Below are positions 32,573 to 43,765 of a DNA stretch of 64,000 bases, one piece after another; positions within the stretch are counted from its first letter, which is position 1; each line of letters begins with the position of its first letter. The stretch lies in the NCBI GenBank assembly GCA_030549175.1, contig JAUKUA010000003.1:4836001-4900000 (forward strand), written 5' to 3'. Both the position numbers and the translations under genes were made by a program. The notes beneath the pieces are model-generated. The model made no database searches, was not told where the DNA came from, and worked only from the letters and a program-made list of their open reading frames with translations. The stretch comes from Lasiosphaeris hirsuta. Lineage: Eukaryota; Ascomycota; Sordariomycetes; Sordariales; Lasiosphaeriaceae.

Positions 32573-34720
32573 TCACAGAAACCCTCCCTCAGCGCCAAAC
32601 ACACCAACGCTACCTCGCCAACCGCATCGCTCATTTAGCGGTGGCGGTTGCTGCGGGTTCGGCTGCTGCGGAGCCTGCGGGGCTGCTCGGGGGTGTAGGT
32701 GATGCGAGTATTGTTGCTGGTTTTGCGTCGTTTGCTGCGGATCCACATCGCTGTTGCTCCCTCGGCTGCTACCGCCGCTAGGGACGAGAAGCAAACTGCT
32801 GGTGCTGCTGAGACGTTTTGTGAATTCTGTAAAGCTCAGACGCTTAGAGCTGGATGCTGAGAGTCGCTTCTCCGCCGTGCTGCGAGCGACGGCCGATGCC
32901 GTCAGGACTGCGTCCTCGGACGGCGGTTTGCTGGCTGGAGGCGGTGGGGCGTCCCGGCGTGTAGGTGGGACGGGGGCACTGAGTTGTAGGGGGGTCGAGG
33001 AGGACGTTTTCACTCCCGCCAGCTGTGGTTGACTATGTGTTCTCTGAGCTATTCCCGGTCTACTTTGATTCTCGGAGCTGCCTGTTTGCGGCCGCAGATG
33101 AGAAGACCCACTGTTTGATAAGGCCATCAATGCCTCGCGGTTATAACTCAGCGGAGACCTCGCACCATGGGATCGAGAAGGCTGCTGTGGCCGGTGCGCG
33201 GGCGGCTCATGCCGCCCCGCAATGAATTCCAGTGCTCGCTGGGCCGTCGGAGTAATCTGAGAAGTCGGGGGCGTCGGAAAGCGTTCTTCTAGATCGTGAT
33301 CCAATTCACCAATGGGCCCATCGCTCTCATCACCTCCCTCTTCGTAGCCTGGCTCGTCGTCCGAGTCAGAATCATCCATATCCCATGCACTTTTCAATCC
33401 CGAGTGCTCTGCCGTCAATGGTGTTGTGGCTGGCGTTGCGGCCAGTCCCTTCAACCGGGCCTCTTCGGCTTCGCGATTCCTTCTTTTTTCGTCCGCTTCT
33501 CGCATCAATGCGTCAAAGCGAGCTAGTGAGCTGAGCTTTTCCTCGCCTGGTGTTTCACGCTCAGAGCCTGGGATGTAGCGCAGCTGGAATGCTCGGTCAA
33601 GAATTGTTTCCCGTGGACCTGGCGGCGAGCTAGAATCCATCGGCTGCTGGACTGGAGGGATTTGCGACCCAATACTATCGCGAGTTCTAACGGGCGAGCT
33701 GAGAGTAGACGACCTGCCCTGCGCTGAAGTCCAGCCCTCAATAAACTCACCATGATAATCCCCAATCGTCGCGGCTGGAGACGGGAGATCGGTGGGATGC
33801 ACTATAGTATAATTGTGAAAACCCATGTGAGAAGGATTCATTGAACTTGTGTGAGACGACAGGTCGCTGGGCTTTGAGCGTAAGCTGTGGGTCTCCGAGT
33901 ATGTCACTGGTCGTTCGCGTTCGCGACTTGAATGTGGTTGGTTCGAGCTCTTGGTGTAGAAGGGCGATCGTGAATTCCCACTGCCTGGTCTATGCATATC
34001 ACTCGTCTCTCTCGGACGTGGCGCAAAGGGGTTGATGAAGGTCGGCGACGCAGGGGTCATTGGACTTAGGGGAGCTCTGTCTGGCAAGTTAGGTGGAATA
34101 AGCTGTTGGATGAGGCGCACCCAATCCAGGAGGGCATGACCCTCATCCCCTGGGCGAAAGAATAGCGTGGTTGGCGCAGTTTCTTTGGTGGCCGTGAGGC
34201 CAGCCGTCCTACTCGAGCGTCGCTTGCGAAGCTTGTCCGTCACTGGGTCTGGGACGATGTTAATGACGAGAGTCGGTAGCACGGGACCTTGCTTGCGGTG
34301 CGCGAGCATCTGGACCTGGCAATCGGTGACTGTAGCAATCGCATGTTGCTGTATCGGCTCCGAATCGTCCTGTTGCTCTCGAGGTTAGCAAATAAACGCG
34401 ATGCGTTGGTTCGATATGGGCATTGAGCGCCAGACGGCCACACGCGCTTACCTTGGACTTGTAAATCGAGAGGTAGATCCCCTCTTGAAGGGTCCTCAGC
34501 TGCCCCTTGGGTGTTGGACCACGGCTTGCCTGAATGCGACTGTTTGATGCCTGCTGTATTTGCGAATCCCTTTGTGCGCCTCCCACAACGACATAGCGAG
34601 GCTACCAGCATATCAGCAACTGGATATCCCTCCAACGACTCTATGCGGGCTTCGAACCTTCCATATTGCTCTCCCAATGATAGTACCCCGATCGGGGGGC
34701 ACCGTGAGTAATCCCTCCAT
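32573..34720 (-). CDS. PH-domain protein with long disordered tail
   Basis: Probable membrane- or partner-binding adaptor; precise role unknown. Exons are 34720-34658, 34601-34452 and 34369-32573, giving 669 aa. The N-terminus MEGLLTVPPDRGTIIGRAIW is followed by a split pleckstrin-homology-like domain: KPRYVVVGG, LRTLQEGIYLSIYKSK, DDSEPIQQHAIATVTDCQVQ, LPTLVINIVPDP and FFRPGDEGHALLDWVRLIQQL. The last element resembles the C-terminal helix with its Trp. The remaining about 500 residues are Pro/Ser/Gln-rich and contain an Arg/Glu-rich helix (FDALMREADEKRRNREAEEA), an acidic block (DSDSDDEPGYEEGGDESD) and a basic Ser-rich stretch (KRLSASSSKRLSFTEFTKRL) that may be a phosphorylation target. Intron donors GTTCGA and GTAAGC and acceptors GTAG and ACAG keep phase 0 throughout. 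The ATG has a good context (CGACCATGG). Confidence 0.82.
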
Positions 34721-35660
34721 GGTCGGCGCGGGGCAGTCGTTGCGGCGGGCGAGGAGAGAAAGAAACAAGCCAGACTGTGTTCGAGTGCTCCTAGTGCGAA
34801 TCGAAGATATTATTAGGCATTAAAGGCGTGCATTGTGAAGGGGTGGTAGCAACGAAAAAGGACGGGCGCCCTTTTTTCCTCCCTCGAAAGGCGAGTTGTG
34901 AATGGTGAGTGCGCTGGACGAGAACAAAAAGAGAAATCACCCTCACGGACAGCGCCTCAAGATCCAACCACGCTACCGGTAGGTAGTAGGTATGCGCGCC
35001 GACACCGCTTCGAACTGGGTACCTGGGCAAAGGGGAACCGGGAGGAATTCCAATGAAAGGGTCCGAGGAAGGGCAGCGGCCGAGTAATAAGAGGCGACTG
35101 CGCAAACCTGACAGGTCCAGGTCTGGAGCGAGATTAATACAGGCCACTCCACTTCGGGCATGTGGTGCAGCTTGCGCCAAGTTGGGGCAAGAGCCACTGG
35201 GCAAGAGGAAAAAGATACATGCAGGACTGACTGAAAGACTTGGGAACTGGGACAGGTACCGGGGCAAGGGCTTAGGGGGGCAGTCAAACATGGGGACATG
35301 GGGGTTCGTGCTAACAGACCAGGATGTGACTGGCCGCGATTAATTGCGTCGAACAGCCCGTCCGGCAATCTTCGGGAGCAGCAGCTGAAGCGCATTTCTT
35401 CGCTCGTCTTCCTGGGCCGTCCTGGGCCATCCTTCACTCCGCTAATACCATCTAGTCACTGCGTGACGTATTCGAGACGAAAGCTGCTCTGTTGTCGATG
35501 CGGTGATGCTTCTTCAGGCCGACTTGAAGAGCTGATGGCTCTTGCCTCCCCTGGAATAACCCTGATTACCCTATTTGGTCAATCGAAAGCCTCCCGTCAT
35601 ATCTTTGGTAACACCGTTTCAGATGAAAGGGTAGGCACAGTCAGGACATGCGGCACAGAC

Positions 35661-35674
35661 AAAAAAAAAAAAAA
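35661..35674. repeat. A14 homopolymer
   Basis: Run of fourteen A in the large gene-free region. Confidence 0.85.
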
Positions 35675-38600
35675 GGCATGTGTTCCATGAGCAATGGGAA
35701 CCTAGACAGAGCTCGTGGATAGACATCAACCAGGTACCTTACATTACTGGGCCCAGTGGCCCTGGAAGAATGTCGAGCAATCGCTAATCGTAGGAAGTGG
35801 GGACTAGAAGCAGCGGATCAAAGGGGACCCACTAACCAAGAAGAGGCGCCGCTAAGTGGCCCCGGGTTAGCACGTCAAAATGACGGCTTCTAGTAGAGCG
35901 TCTCGCTCTCTCTTTTTCTTAGTCTGAGACTGAGGTAAGGTCTCTGCCTCCTATTTGCTTATTAACGCCTTCCCGACCTCAAAGTCTCACACCAATCCCC
36001 TGCGAAAATCCAAGCCCGCCCCGCTGATTTGCGCCACTAACTTGCGAAACAGAGCATGTCGCTGCTCTGCCAAGCCGGCGGACCCTCGTGCTCCTCGTGG
36101 ATATGCAATCCGTTGATAGGTTGTTAATGGAACGAAGATCACTGCGGCTCCCTCGTTCGTCAGTGCGGTGTGCCCCTGAGTATCGTGGTATTGCTCAATG
36201 CGACTCTGCGCCGCATCATGATCGCCTGCGTTATCCGTAGCCCCTTAAAATGCCTGGTATTGGCCACCTTTTCCCATCAATGGCTATCGACCACCCGAGG
36301 CTCAAAGCAAGAAGTGAGAAGTTTGGAAGACGGGACGGACGCTGCAGTAAACAGACGCTGCCATAGCAGCGAAACCTGACCCCCACATTGTTGCCGTCGT
36401 ATTTCCCCCTGTACCTCTTGTTCTCGACGTCCATTGTGTTGCTATTCTCATATTCATAATCTGGCGAATGTGGAGCAGGTGGCACTCACCCTCGATCAGC
36501 TCCGGCCCCGCTAACGCTCGCGTTGGCGTCAAGCACTCGGACCTCGAGCCGTCACATCAACAACATACCATAAAACCGAAACGCCGCCGCAACCTATCCC
36601 TCGGCAGCTCTCTGATGGGAGAAACTGGCCGTCCTCTTTGCCTTGCACAGAAGGAGTTTCCACTGTTCCACGGTCCCACATGACGGCGGACGCACAAAGT
36701 CTGGCCCCGACTCAACCATGTGGCTCGCCCTGCATAATGTGCACGCTGCACGCAGTGCGCAGTATGCGTACGCAAGAAATAGTGCTTGCAGTTGCAACTT
36801 GGACCTGACGGGTCCCGAGAGCCCACAGCCTAGCCGTGTCTGTGCTGGCGTTGAGAAAGGTTCGCCCAAAGTGATGCTCAATGGTGGATACCGTGCCCTC
36901 CCGCGCATACGGCGGCCAGTGGCACGGGAGAAGAAGTCGGGAATCGCAGCTCGATGCCAAGCACGCCCACCCACTCAAGAGGAGTCGGCACCTCCATGAT
37001 CCGGGATTGCCGTCGGTGGGTGCCAGCTAGACCGCATTTTGGAACCAAACTCAGGTACCCGACGACTTTTACGACACAACGCTGCCCGCTACCACCGCAC
37101 ACAAGAATCTGGCCCGAACAAGACCAAATGCTACACCAGAGTCGCAGACCGCTCCGGCGTCGGATTTCTCCTTTGATCAATCGAACCTACACGCCAACCC
37201 TCAGCCCGACATCCTAATCAGATGCACCTCTCAATCCAACCTAGCACAGTCGCCTCCAATTTGCGTCGTGGAGGGCAGCTTGTAACTGACGTACTACTCT
37301 GTGTCGTCTTTTATCGTCTTCTGACCTTGGTTATACAGGTCAAACAGCGGCGGTCGATATTTAGGGTGCGCAAAAATAGGTAATCATCATCTACGTCCCG
37401 CTCTGTCTCCACGGGTCTGCTGGAAGGAACAGATGCAGGAACGAGGCTGGCTCGTTTTCGCTACATCCCTTTCCCACCATCACTGCCACCACCACACAGC
37501 GACTTGGTCTCCCCAGCCGTGCCAATGACGGAGCAAGTGATGTCGTGCAACCTTGTGGGGTAGTCGGCAATATTGTAAGTCATCTGGTGCGTTGTGCTAC
37601 CCCACCCTCCAACCCAAGATTTCGCATGGATCAGGGGGGTTTGCAAGCTCCCCGGCGCTTGGTCTGAGGGCATTCCTGCTTCCTTTTTCACCAGCAGCCA
37701 AGCGCCTTGATCGAGGGGCTAAGGGAGCTGGCGGCAACATTGACAGTGTCCAGTAGTGCACACATCTGGCCACGAAATGTGGTCTGCTCCTACACCAAGT
37801 AGCAGATAGGCCGATTATCGACAGAAACTCGGAGACTTCCTCTGTTATTCTTTCGGACCAGAAATCGTGGCTCCGAGTCCCTTCAGCTCTTTTCTGGTGG
37901 AACGAGAGAAGGCCCAAGCTCGGGCTAAGCTTCACGCAACATGTAGACATTGTCGCGGTGGTCCGGGCGGTGAATAATGCGGTTGACTCCCGGGAGTCTA
38001 TTGAATATCGATCTGTCTGGGTTTCGTCGCCTCCACGCCGCTTGCACTAGAACATGGCAGCGCCATCCCGCGGTGCGAAAATTTGTTCCCTGGAGAGCTG
38101 AAATTGGCGTGTCTCTGGGGAAGCGGCGAGCGGAGAGGTGCTTTTGAAGCCTCAAAGCCATCGCCCCTGATCGGCGATGCGGGGGAGTTCAGGGATGGGC
38201 CGGGCCTCACGCCATCATATTGCTTTTCCAATCGTCGACTGAGAGCACGCCTTGCAATTTTCCTTTTTCCTCCTTTTCTCCCATCTTTGCTTCTTCCTGA
38301 TCCGCGTTTAAAACATCCCATCACGCACATTTGTCGAGTCATGGCCAAACGGGGGTTACGGGAGACGATTCTAAAAACCGGAGAGACGGAAGGAGGGAGG
38401 TCCTTCAAGTTGGATCGCGAAATTCGTCGGACTCGCGTCGAGGTTCCTGCAGTTGAGTAATCTATAACCACGACTTTGTGTGTGATATGATATGTGCCCA
38501 AGCCTGAGGGATCCAATCTAGACTGCAGTAGACACTCGCCCTTGTAAAATTGATCTTTGTCCAAAGGAGAGTCGCAACCGAAAGCATTTACACGGAACCC

Positions 38601-40293
38601 GGAGAAATAATAACGATTCACAAATCACATTCTTTTATTCTACGCAGCTCAGTAACCTCCATGTAGTACTATAGATGCCTGGTTGAGACGAGAGTTGAAT
38701 GTCGAGGTAGCGGCGAGCTTGTCTTGTGCATTCAGCTACTGAGGTTCTGGCCAAACGGTTGGCTTCTCTATGCAAGGACCCTCTTGGGCTTGCAAAAACC
38801 GTTGGCGATGCTCCGGGGCGGCGCGTCTTGGCATCAAATCCTGGCGTAGTGTGCTGCACACAGTCATCTCATCTGTTGGTAGTGATGCTTTTCGGCACAT
38901 TACCAACGTGGGGGGACGAAGTCCCAAATTAGGTAGCCCGGTCATCACAACCTGCTTACACCGGATGAGAATCTCAGCTCCAGCAATGGAGGGTATACGA
39001 TCGTATGCATGCCGATATCTCCAGCATAACGGGGGCGATAAGACGGCCTCTCTATGGCGGAGAATGCTTCGCAGCTTTGTGCCTGGCAGCTGACAGCGTT
39101 TCACTGCTGCTGCATCGCCGTCACGCGTCTGTCTCCCTGACCCCCACTAACCAGCAAGTTGTAGTGCGGTAGTGCTGTAGTGCTGTGACGTACGTGGCGG
39201 TAACATCTTCGGACCTTTCTACAACTCAATCCGCTTTGCCCTCCCTCTGTCCTCGCGGCCGGCGAAAGGTGGCTCTGCAGTGATAAGACTATTGACTACC
39301 AGATTACTCTCATTCACCTTGAGATATGGATACCTGAGCCCTTTTGCTTAGTTCTAGCGCCCACGTTACCTTCCGGTAGGCATACGCGGAAATGCTACCG
39401 AGCTGTCAGTTTTGACTTACCCTTGAGCTGCCATTCTTCCATCATTGAACGCCGCGTGCCGCAAGTCCGCTGAAACCGTCGTCTGCAAAGCCTGGTTCCC
39501 TACCGGGCTACCTAGCGAGTAGGTAGCAGTTACGGGCTTTGACGGTTGCCAAAGTTTAGTCTGGTGGATGGGACGACCCAGTGCAAATCGCAGCCTGCAT
39601 TCGATCCACACACAGGAAACACCACAGACACCATGGACGGAAGATCATTATGCATCGACACATCCTCTTTCTGTCGATGGGACGGATACGACGGGCCTGA
39701 CGACATCTCGGGCTCAGTAGCAGCTCAATGCGCTGCACCTTTGCACCTGCGACGCCACGCAATCTCCTCCGAATTCTAGCCTTCACCCAACCCACCCCGC
39801 CTTAGCCTTTTTCTCGTCCCATAAGCGGTTCATGGCGTCGAGGATTCAGGGTAATCGCCGCTTGACCGGCCGCCGCCGCCGCCTGTGGAGCTCGTTGGAC
39901 CCAGCACCGTGATCCGAACGTCGTATCGTGCCCAAGGCTTGGCCGCTTCAAGCCAAGGCAACCGGACTATCGCCAAATGGCGATGCATCCCGAGAGACTG
40001 GGCTTTGCGTCGCTTTTTGAGCACCTAGGTTGGCATTGGTAATGCGTGCAGCACCAGCGGCAAAAAAAAAAAGTGAGCGTTCTCAGGGCATCGCAAAGGC
40101 GATACTCGTACTCCGTGCTCTCGCGAGTTGGGCTGCCACGGCAAGGTCGGCAGCAAGCGGCTTGTGGGATGAAGAGAAAGGCCTGCCAGGAAACCATGGC
40201 TTCTCGAACTGAAACCCGCCAGCCACGGCTGTGCAAGAGCTAGTCCAACCACACACAGTCTCTCCCTGACCATTGCGCGATCCGGCTGCTCCC

Positions 40294-40305
40294 GGGGGGG
40301 GGGGG
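40294..40305. repeat. G12 homopolymer followed by an A-rich tract
   Basis: Twelve G followed by AAGAAAAAAAAAGG on the plus strand, in the gene-free region upstream of the PH-domain gene. Confidence 0.85.
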
Positions 40306-41549
40306 AAGAAAAAAAAAGGACATGGTGCACACAAACCTCGCTCGGGCCGTGGGTTCCCACAGCGGCCCGCTGTGGAAATTCAGCACACTCGCAGAAGTTT
40401 CATTGACACCTTACGGGGCTGTGGGGAACAACGACCACTGCGGCCCCGGGAATTGCACTTTCCCTTGAACAAAAGAACAAAGTTGCGAAGAAGAAAAAAA
40501 AGCAAACACACGAGTATTTTCCAGGGGCCTCACAACGGACCTCGCAAGGGACCTTGCCAGGGAGGGGTTCTGATTCTGTTGCATTCACGCCAAGAAATGA
40601 GAAGTCAGACGGTCTCGTCCCTGACCGCAACAGAGGCGAATTTGTTTACTGCAAGCCATCAACGACACATAGCAAAGTGCTTGCAAAGGGGAGGTAGGTG
40701 GTGGTTTCACCAGCTGCTGAAGCCTCTCAGCTCGCAACAGATGTGGAGAGACTGGCGAATCAGCTTGTGTCCCTCTTGTGCCGACTTTACCAGTCAGGAA
40801 GGTCGGCGCTCTCCGTCTCGTCTCGGCGCAGGAGATGCATCGCATCAACCAGGCCGGCCAGTTTGCCCAAAGCAAAAGTCGTGGTGCAACACATAGGAAA
40901 AAGGGGGAGGGGGGTTAGAGGGGCAGCTGTTATAATACACGGTAATATGCTTTCTGGGGTTTTCTTGTGTCAAGTTGTTGAAACAAACTCGCCACAAAGA
41001 CGGTGAGAGTCCCTCGAGGGTCGAAACGAAATAACCTCATGCAAGTCGACTGAAGGGGCCGTGAGGACGGGGGTGGGAAGCTTCGGGTTCTTTTCTCGAC
41101 CCTTCAGAACCGGTTCAGGTCGGCCACATGGGGGGCTTGCTGCTAGCCTCTGCATGCTGATGAGAAGACGATGCTGCAGGTGAGATATGCCGTGGTAACC
41201 CGCCATAACTTTCTTGTCTTAGTTCTCGAGGCGGAATGCAGAACGATGCAGCGCGAATGCCGCTACTGTATGTATGGACTTTGTAACCCCGATGTTGGAC
41301 CCCATCTCGGCCATATCGCCGAATTACACCAAATCTCACAAATCAAGATGCAATGTTTTCTCTGATGATGTGGCTGCCATTTTGCCCCCTGAATGACCTG
41401 TCGCAGTTCCAGCTGCGGGTGTGCTGCCGATTTTCGGAGCCCAACTCCCTCTTTTCAAGGCCAGCAGCTCTCAACAGGAAAAGAAAGAGAGAAAGAAAGA
41501 AAAAAAAAAGGCGCAAACGCCATATATCCCAGCTAACCAACTAACTGCC

Positions 41550-43171
41550 TTACGCAGTATAGCTCTTCTCAAACCTCTTGAACGTATACCCAAGAAATGG
41601 CAAAGACATCTCGGGGTCCTCCGCCCCCACGGCAACACCCTCTCGACCCGGGCCACTGCCGCCGCCGTCGCCGAAGCCCTCCTCCTGCGGTAGATCGTCG
41701 ACGGGGAACGCTGACGTGTCCACGTCCGAGGTCAGCGGCGGCTCGAAGGGCGCGCGGATGCGCCGCAGGCCCGTGAAGTCGACGCCGGCGAAGAAGGGGT
41801 GGTTCTTGATCTCGGCCGCGCCGTTACGGCCGAGGCGGGCGTCGGGCGCGTTGATCATGCTGTGTGCGTGCGTCAGTTAGGTCAGATGTTTTGTTTTGGG
41901 TTTGGACTGGGAGGAGGGAGAGACTGACCTCCGGATGAGGTGGACCGCGTTGTAGCTGAGCTGGATGTCGTCGGGGAAGAGGAGCGTGTGGGGCCAGTTG
42001 ATGATCTTGCGGTACGTATCGTGGAAGGTTTCGGCGGCGAAGGGAGGCCAGCCGACGAGGCATTCGTAGCTGTTTGGTTTCGGGGGTTAGGAGAATACCT
42101 CCCGGGAGGAGAGATGGGCTTACATGATGGTGCCGAGGGACCACCAGTCTATCTCGAACGAGTAGCCGTTAGTAGAGAAAAGTTCGGGCGCGATATAGTC
42201 AGGCGTCCCCACAGACGAGTACGCCACGAGCCGCCGGGATCGCCGCCACTCGTTGATTTGCGCGCGGTTGCTCACCGTCAGGCTGATCTCGTCGATGTTG
42301 ACCGAGTGGCGGTTGTTCTGCGGCCGGCCGCTCGGCGGCGCTGGCCGCTGGAGGAGCGTTTGATAGTAGCTCTTTTCGTGGTCCCGGCGGAACCCCGTGG
42401 AAAGACCAAAGTCGGCCAGCTTAATGTGGCCGCCCCTGTCGAGTAAGATGTTGTCAGGCTTGATATCCCGGTGGATGTACCCGAGGTTATGGATGGCTTC
42501 GATGGCCATGATGATCTCGGCTGTGTAGAAGCGGGTGATGTCCTCGGAGAAGATCTGGTACTTGATCAACATGGACATCAAGTCGCCTCCTGGGAGGAAC
42601 TCCATCAGCATGTAGAGGGAAGCATTGTCCTGGAAGGTCGTAAAGAGCTTTACTACCCATTCGCTATCGGATTCAGCGAGGGCGTCTCGCTCGGCGCGGA
42701 CCCGTGGGAGCTGCTCTTTGGAGATCATCTCCGACTTGAATAGCCGCTTGAGGGCATATACTCTCCCATCCTGGCGCTTGCGGACGAGCTTAACCTCGCC
42801 GAAATAACCCTTGCCGATAGTTTTCACAACCGTGTAATTGGAGAGCTCTTCCTTGGTCCGGAGGAAGCGCAGGTACTTAGCCTCGAGCTTTCCTGAGTGG
42901 CTCCAAATCTGCTCACGTCTAGACAGGAGCTCTGGGTTTTCGAGACGAAGCTTTAGTTCCTTTTGTCTAATATTTTGGTCAGTTGCGACCCTTTACCAAG
43001 GCAGTCCTGGTAACGGAACAGTCACCTCTCATGTCTCTCTCTCGCCCTCCTCACTGCGTCCTTGAAGAAGCCTTGGGCCAGCTGGTAGCATCGCTCCCGA
43101 TTATAGGCCACGTTTGGGCCGTACGACTCGAGATCCGGCGTAGGAGGTGGTGCAAACTCTACTTCGCTCAT
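41550..43171 (-). CDS. dbf2: NDR/LATS-family kinase, Dbf2/Sid2 type
   Basis: AGC kinase of the mitotic-exit / septation-initiation (Hippo-like) pathway, activated by binding a MOB protein. Exons are 43171-43026, 42966-42124, 42069-41929 and 41859-41550, giving 479 aa. The N-terminal MOB-binding region reads [20 protein letters not shown] and [20 protein letters not shown]. The kinase domain has G-loop IGKGYFGEV (about 103), catalytic Lys in YALKRL, the catalytic loop HRDIKPDN, and DFG in [11 protein letters not shown]. After the NDR-specific insert come the activation segment [13 protein letters not shown] and [10 protein letters not shown]. The hydrophobic motif is FLGYTFKRF near the C-terminus, its Thr being the expected Hippo-kinase target. 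The model is shorter than S. pombe Sid2 (607 aa), so an extra 5' exon may be missing; no ATG lies in frame just upstream. The ELSNY...GKGYFGEV sequence fits Dbf2 rather than Cot-1. Confidence 0.9.
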
Positions 43172-43765
43172 GATGTGGGCAGGGTATCAAGATGAAACAG
43201 GTCCGGGTGAGATCCAATACAAACAACGCTATGTCACATCAAGCAAGCCTTGATGACATGAATGAACGGTTTGCGTCCGCTGCGGATTTTTGAAAATGAC
43301 TGAAATTTTGAACACTTGCTGAGCATGCCTTTTGGCAGAGTTGTGTGAGTTAAGACAAATTTCAAGCAGAGAACGGGAAGACGAGGCTCCCCAGATCTCC
43401 TTGCCCGTCCGTATTGGTACCGAGAAGGCAACCGTGGACGAGGGGGTGTTCATGCGGCCAAGCACCAACCAGCAGCTCAAACCAATCCTTCGATGCTCGT
43501 CCCGTCTATGCAGTCGACTAGTGCTGCTTGTTTGTTGGTGTAGCCCCTTCAACAGGGACCACAGCTATATCCCAATAAACATTGCTGCTCCTGACAAGAG
43601 AAAGAAATGGCATGTGATTCACATCCCGCCGTTCTGCCACAAATTCGATTAAGAGTACACCAAATATGGCCAATACAACGCGAATCGAACATCATGGATA
43701 TGAACCTATTCCCAACTTGTGCACCAACAAGCAAACTAGACCATTGTGTAGATAGACGGTGACTA
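43172..43765. other. spacer between dbf2 and the carboxypeptidase
   Basis: Upstream region of dbf2 and 3' region of the carboxypeptidase. A 107-codon minus-strand ORF (43229-43552) lies just upstream of dbf2 but has no kinase N-terminal features. Confidence 0.35.

Larger units (their letters stand above)
34721..41549. other. 6.8 kb gene-free region upstream of the PH-domain gene
   Basis: It lies between the PH-gene start and the dbf2 stop, both on the minus strand. Many ORFs of 60-207 codons exist on all frames, but none shows family motifs, biased codons or a credible splice chain; the longest (37998-38621 and 40273-40896) are low-complexity. Homopolymers are common: A14 at 35661-35674, an A run near 40063, G12 at 40294-40305, and A-rich tracts near 40491 and 41490. 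No tRNA, rRNA or transposon ends were recognised. It may hold long leaders, non-coding RNA or decayed repeats. Confidence 0.35.

Noticed and set aside
37998..38621. 207-codon minus-strand ORF in the large gene-free region
   Set aside because: No recognisable domain, mixed codon use and no neighbouring exons.
40273..40896. 207-codon plus-strand ORF
   Set aside because: Spans G12 and A-rich homopolymers; composition is low-complexity and not protein-like.
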